Assembly (NCBI RefSeq): GCF_000246985.2
Contig: NC_022084.1
Coordinates: 546,280 to 610,279 of the forward strand
Length of the DNA: 64,000 bases
Direction: 5' to 3'
Origin: Thermococcus litoralis DSM 5473
Lineage (GTDB): Archaea; Methanobacteriota_B; Thermococci; Thermococcales; Thermococcaceae
Positions 46,822-54,252 of this stretch are shown one piece after another (the stretch's first letter is position 1; each line of letters opens with the position of its first letter). Under the pieces are notes generated by a model. The model saw nothing but the letters and a program-made list of their open reading frames with translations, searched no databases and was not told where the DNA came from. The position numbers and the translations under genes are program-made.

Positions 46822-47757
46822 CCTATTCAATAATCTTTCAAACTGTCTCTTTTCAGGCCTTACCGGAAAGTTATAGGGCTCTTTACTAGGCTTCTCGTTG
46901 TAATAGGGTCGATTACATCCGGGGCAGCCGTGAGTCATGAATGCACTCTCGTCGAGAACCTTCAGGAGCTCCTCTTTGGAAAGACCGAAATCTACTAGCA
47001 TTCCACTCTCAAACTTAAACTCTTCGACCCTTGCGATCTTGTTTTCAATTAAATAAACCCCAATTTGCATCAACCTGTACCTATTTGGGTCTGGAGGGGC
47101 CTTGTTTTCTAGTATAGTCCCTTTAATTGGGGTAAATGCAAAAATTGAAACCTTAGCCTTTGAATCATACACTCTTTGAACTGCTTGTAAAAACTCCTCT
47201 TCGCTCTCGCCCAATCCAAAGATTAGATGGACAAATGCCTTCCCCTTGCCAAAAACATCAATAACCTCCTCAACAAACCGCCACATATCCTCCCAGGAGT
47301 ACATGGAATCTTTCACCTTGTTATACACCCTCTCACTTGCCGCATCTATCCCTACACCAATATAGTCCACTCCAAGCTTTTGAAAATCTCTAAGAGACTT
47401 TTTGTCAACAGGAGTTATCGAGAGAGAAACTGGAAGACCCAATGGGTAAAAAGCTTTTAGAATCTTTAAGACGTCTTCCCTTAAATTCGGATAATCTATA
47501 GTTTGCAGACATATTCTCGCAAATTTTGAACTTTTTAATTTTTCCACAACTTCATCCAACTCAAATGCAGGCCAAGTTATTCTCGAAAGCTTTTCTACAT
47601 CTGCCCTGCTCTCTCTAGCCTGAACACAAAAGGCACAATTGTTCAGGCATCTCCCCTCATAATAGGTCATAAAATACGCCGTTGTGGGCTTTGCAAACAT
47701 TTTTCCCTTCTTAAGTCCCAAGACAACTGCAGTTCCGTATGAAGCCCTTATTTTCAT
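46807..47757 (-). CDS. Radical SAM protein related to biotin synthase (possible lipoate synthase component LipS2)
   Basis: The 316-residue protein binds a radical SAM [4Fe-4S] cluster with C37-x3-C41-x2-C44 (RCLNNCAFC), followed by VQARES. A second CPGC pair (C278, C281) before NRPYYNE may ligate an auxiliary cluster, a feature of sulfur-inserting enzymes. It fits the biotin-synthase-related COG2516 group, to which, as I recall, the Thermococcus LipS1/LipS2 lipoate synthase belongs. The partner gene is not in this window, so the lipoate role is a hypothesis. It overlaps the downstream MFS gene by four bases. Confidence 0.75.
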   Translation of the reverse strand: MKIRASYGTAVVLGLKKGKMFAKPTTAYFMTYYEGRCLNNCAFCVQARESRADVEKLSRITWPAFELDEVVEKLKSSKFARICLQTIDYPNLREDVLKILKAFYPLGLPVSLSITPVDKKSLRDFQKLGVDYIGVGIDAASERVYNKVKDSMYSWEDMWRFVEEVIDVFGKGKAFVHLIFGLGESEEEFLQAVQRVYDSKAKVSIFAFTPIKGTILENKAPPDPNRYRLMQIGVYLIENKIARVEEFKFESGMLVDFGLSKEELLKVLDESAFMTHGCPGCNRPYYNEKPSKEPYNFPVRPEKRQFERLLNRLFNE

Positions 47758-48923
47758 GGTCTTTTCCTCCCCAGCATCTTGAGCAATATGAGGTTAGACA
47801 GAGATAAAAATGTTAGCATAGGGAGGAAAAGGAATATCCCCTCATACCCCTCAATTTCCGCCAGATAACCAAGGGCCAAAGGTCCAGAAAGGTAGCCCAA
47901 ATCAAAAAACATTGTATAGACACTCGAACCTATTCCCCTTATATTCTTTGGAAGATTAGCTAAAGCCAGCATTTGAAGAGAGGGAACGGCTAACCCGAAT
48001 CCCATTCCCAGAATAACAGCGCTTAGATATGCTTCGGGAGGCAAGAGGTAGAGGAACAAGGCAACATAAGCAGATGTTATTAGGAGCAATCCAGAAGAAG
48101 CTACTGGAATTGGCCCCCTTTTATCCGCTTCCCTCCCACCAAAAACCCTTGTGAGAAGGCTAAAACCACCCATGATACTCGCGTATATTCCAAAGATACT
48201 CGTGCCCAATCCAAGGATCTTATAGTATGCTGGAAGAAACGTGTACATACCACTATAGGCGAAGACCATAAAGAACAGCGAAATCGAAGCACCAACGAAA
48301 GAGAGGTTAACCAAATCCCTGTAAGAACCCTTCTTTTCTTCGCTTTCTTTGACCGGTATCTTGGCCCTAACTTCCCTATATGCATTTGAGACAAATAGGA
48401 AGCCCACTAAAGAAAACAAGATTGCAAGAACAAAAGCTGAATGAAATCCGAAGTAATCTGCAACTAGTCCTCCTACAGCTGGACCAATGAGCTGGCTCAG
48501 AGAGAACATAGTTTCTCTCCACCCCAAAGTCTCCCCGACTCTTCCTTTAGGGGCTAGGTTTATGGCTGTTGAGAGAGAGGAGGGAAAGAAAAACGCCGAT
48601 GCAGCACCATGAACCGCTCTCCCTATGGCAAAAATAGTCAAACTTCGCATGAAGAATGAGAGGAGATAGAATCCCCCTGCAACAGCACCAAGAATCGTCC
48701 CTATCATCATTACCTCGAAACTTTTCCCCTTGTCTCCCAAGATACCTCCCACGGGCTTTAGTACAAAGGCGAATATTGAAGACACTGAAGCTACGAAGCC
48801 AACTAAGAATGGACTAGCACCAAACGTTATGGCAAGGGGAGAAATTAGAGGTGCCACTAGGATATATCCCAAGAAGAAGAAAAGTGTCGAAAAATGAAGA
48901 AGCCATAAGTCTTTTCTTTTCAT
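47754..48923 (-). CDS. MFS transporter
   Basis: A 389-residue major-facilitator protein with about 12 helices, the loop motif GGILGDKGKSFEVM (a weak motif A) and PVGRVG-like GRVGETLGWRET between helices 4 and 5, resembling drug/H+ antiporters. Substrate unknown. It is upstream of, and overlaps by four bases, the radical SAM gene, so the pair is one operon with the peptidase gene upstream. Confidence 0.83.
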   Translation of the reverse strand: MKRKDLWLLHFSTLFFFLGYILVAPLISPLAITFGASPFLVGFVASVSSIFAFVLKPVGGILGDKGKSFEVMMIGTILGAVAGGFYLLSFFMRSLTIFAIGRAVHGAASAFFFPSSLSTAINLAPKGRVGETLGWRETMFSLSQLIGPAVGGLVADYFGFHSAFVLAILFSLVGFLFVSNAYREVRAKIPVKESEEKKGSYRDLVNLSFVGASISLFFMVFAYSGMYTFLPAYYKILGLGTSIFGIYASIMGGFSLLTRVFGGREADKRGPIPVASSGLLLITSAYVALFLYLLPPEAYLSAVILGMGFGLAVPSLQMLALANLPKNIRGIGSSVYTMFFDLGYLSGPLALGYLAEIEGYEGIFLFLPMLTFLSLSNLILLKMLGRKRP

Positions 48924-48933
48924 TCTTTACCCC

Positions 48934-49851
48934 CTAAATCTCCACTCCTGGACTTTCCATGTCGTCTTTCATATATGCAACACTCATGTGCTTGGTATTT
49001 TTAGCAAAGCCTATGTTCCCCTCTCTATCAACCATGATTATTCCCATGTTGTCTTTCCCAAAATACTTCGTTGCAAGTTCTATTGCAGCTTCACTAGCTT
49101 TTTGTGCGTTCAATCCGAACCTAACAAAGTCTGTAGCGGTTTTTGCAAGAGAAAGCTTTATGGCGACTTCCCCAAGTCCAGTGCATGAAGCTCCAGCAAA
49201 TTCATTAGCATAAGTCCCGGCTCCTATTATCGGGGTATCACCAACTCTTCCAAACATTTTCAAGAAAACTCCCCCTGTAGAAGTGCCGGCTATTATCTCT
49301 TGCCCATCAAAGGCAACCGCCCCAACAGTACTCCTTAAAACTTCGGGGTATTCCCGTATCAGTTCACTGATCTTTCTCCAATGTGGGATGTTTCCCTCTT
49401 CTAGGAGCTTTTGTCTGAGCTTCTTCCACTGTTCAATTCTCTCCTCGGTTATGGGATTATACTCTTCAAATCCCATCAAACGGGCAAACTTAACCGCTCC
49501 TTCTCCAGCAAGGAGAACGTGATCAGTTTTTTCCATAACCTTTCTTGCCACGCTTATAGGATTTTTAACTCCCCATATGCTCGCGACTGCACCAGCTTCA
49601 AGATTGGAACGCATAATAGCGGCATCCATCTCCACTTTCCCATCCAAGGTTAAAACACTACCCGTCCCAGCGTTGAATAATGGGTTGTCCTCTAATACTT
49701 TGATAGCTTCTTCAACGGCATCCAGAGCAGAACCCCGTTTTAATTCTTTCCAACCTGCTAAAACAGCCTCCCTAACTCCTTCAAGGACTTTGGGAATCCT
49801 GTCCTCGTTTTTTATTGTGCCGGCACCACCATGAACAATAATCGCAACCAT
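48934..49851 (-). CDS. Plant-type asparaginase / isoaspartyl aminopeptidase
   Basis: N-terminal-nucleophile hydrolase that removes isoaspartyl residues and hydrolyses asparagine. The 305-residue precursor starts MVAIIVHGGAGTIKNED, and the autocleavage site is before T175 in RSTVGAVAFD, giving alpha and beta chains. The GTSTGGVFLKMFGRVGDTPIIGAGTYA sequence forms the active site. ATG 49851 follows GGTGAT; two upstream in-frame starts are not supported. TATA CTTTTAACCT at 49881-49890. Confidence 0.92.
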   Translation of the reverse strand: MVAIIVHGGAGTIKNEDRIPKVLEGVREAVLAGWKELKRGSALDAVEEAIKVLEDNPLFNAGTGSVLTLDGKVEMDAAIMRSNLEAGAVASIWGVKNPISVARKVMEKTDHVLLAGEGAVKFARLMGFEEYNPITEERIEQWKKLRQKLLEEGNIPHWRKISELIREYPEVLRSTVGAVAFDGQEIIAGTSTGGVFLKMFGRVGDTPIIGAGTYANEFAGASCTGLGEVAIKLSLAKTATDFVRFGLNAQKASEAAIELATKYFGKDNMGIIMVDREGNIGFAKNTKHMSVAYMKDDMESPGVEI

Positions 49852-49880
49852 CAGAATCACCATTACGTAATGTCTTCGAA

Positions 49881-49890
49881 AGGTTAAAAG
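49881..49890 (-). promoter_or_regulatory. TATA box of the asparaginase-like gene
   Basis: CTTTTAACCT on the minus strand, preceded by further A/T-rich sequence. The predicted start is about 8 bases before the ATG at 49851. Confidence 0.55.
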
Positions 49891-49920
49891 CATTATGGAA
49901 ACGAAAAGAGAGAAGTTTCA

Positions 49921-50835
49921 TTAACTCAGGCTCATGTTTATTATTGTCTCTCCTATGTTCTCAAGGTATTCCAGTATCCTCCGATAGCTGTCCATAGCAA
50001 CGGATTTTCTGTAGTCTATTGACTTTATATGGGCCTTTAGCTCAAGCATTATCTCATCGATCTTTTTTAGATCTTTTTGGGCTATCTGAGCCATGACTTT
50101 TTGGAGTATCCCCTTTAAGTACGCAATATCCAAATCCGGATCGAAGTTTTCAGCTATTCTAACCATGTGATCGCCTATTCTTTCAATATTGCGTACTATA
50201 AAGAGAACCCCTAAAAGGTCAAAATTCCTCTTTATTAGTCCTCCATCCTTTACTATGCTGCCCCCTGAGAGTATTTTGTTTACCGCTCTCAGCGTTAGGA
50301 AATAAAAGCGATCCAGTTCGTTTTCCAGCCCGTTGATATCTCTGAGAACTTCTTTCTTTTCGAATTCACTTATAAGCATTAAGTCCTCTATCATCGAAAT
50401 TAAGATAGAAGTCAGTCTCTCTATTATTTCCCTCAGGTTTACCTCCTCATCCGCCAATAGGCTTTTGCTCGTGATCCTAAGGGGTTCCTCCAAGATTATT
50501 TCCAATCCCGGAAGGTTCTGGATTGTCCCCCGTATCTTTACCTTATACAGGGGCATGTCCTCTGTAAATTTTACATCAATAACGTCATACCCTTGTATGT
50601 ATGCAGAAATCAGAAGCCTAACCGCCATGTCTGGTGAAATATCCTTAGAAATTACAAGCTCCTTGCTCTCGCTAACTTCTTTTGGTTCCTTGGGAAGTAT
50701 TAACAAAGATCCATCGGGATTGATCACTATCGGGACGACATCCCCCTGCTTCAAGTTATTTTCCTTAACCCACTTTTTTGGAAGCGAGATTATGTATGAG
50801 CTCCGTCCAGTAAACTGTATCTTCCTGAACTCCAT
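49921..50835 (-). CDS. PhoU-like phosphate regulator with N-terminal AbrB-type domain
   Basis: A 304-residue protein. Residues about 1-50 form a SpoVT/AbrB-type DNA-binding fold (IQFTGRSSYIISLPKKWVKENNLKQGD); the rest contains PhoU-type helical repeats with IERIGDHMVRIAE near residue 220. This architecture is common in archaeal phosphate-uptake regulators. No phosphate transporter gene is nearby. ATG 50835 is chosen; TATA TTTATATG lies about 35 bases upstream. Confidence 0.87.
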   Translation of the reverse strand: MEFRKIQFTGRSSYIISLPKKWVKENNLKQGDVVPIVINPDGSLLILPKEPKEVSESKELVISKDISPDMAVRLLISAYIQGYDVIDVKFTEDMPLYKVKIRGTIQNLPGLEIILEEPLRITSKSLLADEEVNLREIIERLTSILISMIEDLMLISEFEKKEVLRDINGLENELDRFYFLTLRAVNKILSGGSIVKDGGLIKRNFDLLGVLFIVRNIERIGDHMVRIAENFDPDLDIAYLKGILQKVMAQIAQKDLKKIDEIMLELKAHIKSIDYRKSVAMDSYRRILEYLENIGETIINMSLS

Positions 50836-50865
50836 ACCAAACACCCAATCTATATAGAATTCTCA

Positions 50866-50876
50866 TCATATAAATA
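50866..50876 (-). promoter_or_regulatory. TATA box of the PhoU-like gene
   Basis: ATTTATATGA on the minus strand within a longer AT-rich run. The predicted start lies near 50845, leaving a leader of about 10 bases. Confidence 0.5.
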
Positions 50877-50886
50877 TTTTGGCGCC

Positions 50887-52665
50887 TCAACCCTCATCTA
50901 TTATTCTCTTCATCCGGCTCCCCTTAAGGAACCAAACAAAAGCAAATATTCCAGCGATAACGTTACTAAGACCCATGCCCAGAAAAACACCTATGGAAGA
51001 TCCCAACAGGATATAACCTAAAATATAGCTAAGCGGAATCCTCAACCCCCAAAGCCGTAGAATTCCTAACGTCATGCTTTTCTTAGTATGCCCAGATGCC
51101 CTAAACACATTGTTTACCACAACAAAAATGCCGTTGAAGAAGGGAACAGAGGTAAGGAAATACTTCCAAACGACGGCACTTTCCTTTATTACTTCCTCAT
51201 CATTGAGAAAAACCCTAAATATTGGAACTCTTAGAATCCCTATAATCACAACGGCACTTGTAGCTATTAGGATGTTGATGATCATGGCTCTCTCTGCTAT
51301 TTTCTTTGCCCTCTCATATTTCTCAGCACCAACGTTCTGGGCGATCATGGTTCCCATCGCCATGCTTATCCCCCTGGAAATGCTGGTAAGAAAGTTCACT
51401 AAGCGTGTCGTTATAGTATAAGCAGCGTAAGTAACATCCCCAAACCCAAATATTATTCTAGTAAGCATAACAAAGCCAAAACTGTTCGCAGATTGTCCTA
51501 TTCCAGAGGGCAACCCTACCTTGAAAATGCGCTTGTAGAATTCAAAATCTGGCTTAAGCTCCCTTGGCTTTAGATGGATGGGAGCTTTTCCACTAAAGAG
51601 AAGGTATGCTCCGATTATCGAACCGAGGGTATTTGAGAAAACAGTTGCCACAGCAGCTCCGGCAACACCAAGTCTAGGAAGCCCAAAAAGACCAAATATC
51701 AAAATAGGATCAAGAATTACATTCAGGAATACCGTAAACATGTTGATTTTTACTGGAGTTCTTGTATCTCCAGTGGCTCTCATCAGGGCACTAAACGCAA
51801 AGCCCATAAAAGAAAAAGGAAGTCCCAAGAAAACTATTCTAACATATCTGACCTCCTCCCCGCCATGAACTGTGAGGGTTCAGCCTAATCCCTCGCTAAG
51901 GACGGGAAGGTTTACGGGCACTCATCTCCTACTCCCGTCGCCGGTTTCGGTTCGGCCCGAGGGCACGGTCTTGTGCCCGTTACCCCTACCGCAAAGCGGT
52001 TCGGGGTTATGGTTTCAGAGGCTAAACCTTCAATCTTTGACAGCTCTAAAGGGCAGTTCTTCAAGGACGCCTGTCGGTGTCTAAACCACTCCAAACGGAG
52101 TGGTAACGTGAAACCCCTCATCTCATCGGGTTATCAAATTTGGCCTCTTCGAGGCCTTATTAAAGACAGAATATTTAAGGGTTTCTGTTTGAGAGGCTGA
52201 ATTTCCAATTACTGCATCCCCGTTCTAAAGGGCAAGGCTTTCAGAAGAGAGAGTAAGGGCATAGGGATAAACATTTTGAGTAACTTTCATAAATTCCAGG
52301 GCTTTAGGGGTTATAAAAAACCCTATAAGCGCTGTTAAGGATGCAAAAAATAGAACCAGAGAATATAATGCCCCAGCAGCTCTATTAGCTCTATCATACA
52401 ACTTTGCCCCTATGTATTGACCAACAAAAGCGAAGCCAGCAACGGCAAATCCTTGGCCGAGGTTCATGAGAGTTCCAATTAACGGCCAAGAAACACCTAG
52501 AGCAGAAAGAGCTTCTCTTCCAATTTTTCCAAGCCAGAAAGTATCGGTTATATTGTAGAGTACATGAACAAGGTTATTAAGGATTAAAGGCCAAGATAAC
52601 TTGAAGAGAGTTTTCTCGATATTTCCTTCCAGAATTTCCGTTCTCATCTCTTCTATTCTAGTCAT
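50887..52665 (-). pseudogene. MATE-family multidrug exporter, split by a mobile element
   Basis: The N-terminal 138 codons (from ATG 52665) and the C-terminal part (stop at 50887) are separated by the element at 51848-52252. Removing it joins GCCCTTAC to ATATGTTAGA, gives ALTYVRIVFLG and restores 458 codons including the stop. This matches the intact paralogue just upstream (456 residues, ALNYIRVIFIG at the same place). Today the N-part runs into the element and stops after the native CTT-AC codons; the C-part has no ribosome-binding site. Substrate unknown. It can be functional only if the element is excised precisely. Confidence 0.92.
51848..52252 (-). mobile_element. IS200/IS605-type non-autonomous element (MITE), copy 2, 405 bp
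   Basis: Second copy of the element at 5977-6386, in the same orientation. On the minus strand it follows TTAC (52253-52256), starts TCTCTCTTCTGAAAG and ends GGGGAGGAGGTCAG. The ends are fixed by restoration of the MATE reading frame. Internal hairpins are shared with copy 1, including compensatory changes: CCCC/GGGG in copy 1 versus CCGC/GCGG here at 51989-51999. It encodes no protein. It probably moved with a TnpA transposase encoded elsewhere. Confidence 0.88.
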
Positions 52666-52686
52666 GGTAAAATACCTGTCGAAGCG

Positions 52687-52698
52687 TTAATATATAAG
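52687..52698 (-). promoter_or_regulatory. TATA box of the split MATE gene
   Basis: TTATATATTAAC on the minus strand, immediately after the stop codon of the upstream MATE gene and about 27 bases before the ATG at 52665, implying a nearly leaderless transcript. Confidence 0.5.
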
Positions 52699-52699
52699 A

Positions 52700-54070
52700 T
52701 TAATGGTCTATTATCCTCTTCATCCAGCTCCCCTTAAGGAACCAAGCAAAGCCAATTAATGCCGCCAGAAAGTTACTTAAACCCATTCCAAGCCATACTC
52801 CAGTTGTATCTGCCATAAACTTTCCGAGGCTGTATGCAAGGGGGATTCTAAGTAACCACAACCTTACCATACCAAGTATCATGCTCTTTTTGGTATGTCC
52901 AGAGCTCTGAAATACGTTGCTTACAGCGGAAAAAATGCCAAAAAACGGCAAGGAAAATGCAAAATACCTAACAAACTTAGCACTTTCCGCTAAAACCCTT
53001 TCATCCTTCACGAAAAATCCAAATATTTGGGCTCTGAACGCTACCACTATAGCAGTTCCAACAGTTAAGACAATTAAATTGGTCAGCATGGCTCTCTCTG
53101 CTATTTTCTTTGCCCTCTCATATTTCTCGGCACCAACGTTCTGGCCCACCATGGTTCCCATTGCTTGGCTTATTCCGTTAGCTATAGCGAACATAAAATT
53201 TGTAAGACGGTTTCCTATGGTATAGGTGGCGAAGGCGACGGTTCCATAGATGTAGATTATCCTCGTAAGTACAACAAAGCCAAAGGCATCCGTAGAAAAG
53301 CCCACACTTGAGGGCAGTCCCACTCTGAAAATCCTGGCATAGAAATCCCACTCTGGCTTGAGATTCTCCAAAGTAAGATGAATCCCCACTCTTCCCTTAA
53401 ACAGTAGATATCCTCCAATCAAAGAACCAACACTATTTGAAAACATTGTTGCCACTGCAGCCCCTATAACTCCAAGCCTCGGAAACCCCAACCAACCAAA
53501 AATCAAGAGGGGGTCTAAAATAATGTTAAGGAAAACAGTGAACATGTTGATTTTCACAGGAGTTTTTGTATCCCCAACTGCCCTGAGAAGGAAATTAAAT
53601 GCAAACAAAGTAAAGGAGAAGGGTATACCTATGAAAATCACTCTAATATAGTTCAAAGCAAAAGGATAAACCTCAGGCGTGACCTTCATGAACTTAAGGG
53701 CGAAAGGTGCGATCAAAAGTCCAAAAATGGCCACAAATATAGCAAAGAACATCATCAAGGAATATAATGCCCCAGCAGCTCTATTAGCCTTCTCGTAATC
53801 CCTAGCCCCAATATATTGGCTCACAAAGGCAAAACCCGCAGTCGCAAAGCCCATTCCAATGCTCATAAAAAACCACACGAGAGGCCAAGCCGTCCCTGGG
53901 GCGGAGAGTTCTTCCGTACCTAATCTTCCAAGCCAGAAAGTATCTGTGAGGTTATAAAGAACTTGAACCATGTTGTTGATTATTAAAGGGTAGGCTAACT
54001 TAAGCATGGTTTTCTCTATGTTGCCCTCCACTATCTCCTGCCTCATTGCTTGAATCTTCTCTCCGTCCAT
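52700..54070 (-). CDS. MATE-family multidrug/toxin exporter
   Basis: A 456-residue Na+/H+-coupled exporter with 12 predicted helices in two related halves. Both this and the split copy have NIEKTxxKLxxPLIxNNxVxVLYNxTDTFWLG near the N-terminus and a SWMKRIID-type C-terminus, so they arose by tandem duplication. ATG 54070 follows AAGGTGACC; the GTG nine bases upstream is within that site. Substrate unknown. Confidence 0.9.
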   Translation of the reverse strand: MDGEKIQAMRQEIVEGNIEKTMLKLAYPLIINNMVQVLYNLTDTFWLGRLGTEELSAPGTAWPLVWFFMSIGMGFATAGFAFVSQYIGARDYEKANRAAGALYSLMMFFAIFVAIFGLLIAPFALKFMKVTPEVYPFALNYIRVIFIGIPFSFTLFAFNFLLRAVGDTKTPVKINMFTVFLNIILDPLLIFGWLGFPRLGVIGAAVATMFSNSVGSLIGGYLLFKGRVGIHLTLENLKPEWDFYARIFRVGLPSSVGFSTDAFGFVVLTRIIYIYGTVAFATYTIGNRLTNFMFAIANGISQAMGTMVGQNVGAEKYERAKKIAERAMLTNLIVLTVGTAIVVAFRAQIFGFFVKDERVLAESAKFVRYFAFSLPFFGIFSAVSNVFQSSGHTKKSMILGMVRLWLLRIPLAYSLGKFMADTTGVWLGMGLSNFLAALIGFAWFLKGSWMKRIIDH

Positions 54071-54180
54071 GTAGGTCACCTTAGTGAGATATCATTGGTC
54101 ATTGCATATCTTAATTCTGTTCAAAAGTGATCGCTTTGTGCTTAAATGAAAATCGAAACGTTACTATAAAAAGCTTATTA

Positions 54181-54195
54181 TGGATAAATTATCCA
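54181..54195. promoter_or_regulatory. Perfect 15-bp palindrome upstream of the MATE gene
   Basis: TGGATAA-A-TTATCCA lies just upstream of CTTTTTATAG (54164-54173, minus strand), a candidate TATA box of the MATE gene. It could be an operator. It is also between MATE and ppsA, so a role in the ppsA 3' end is possible. Confidence 0.4.
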
Positions 54196-54252
54196 CAGAA
54201 TAGGGCTTTCAGAAATGAAAGACTAATTTAAGAAGAAAATAGAGTAAAGAGC

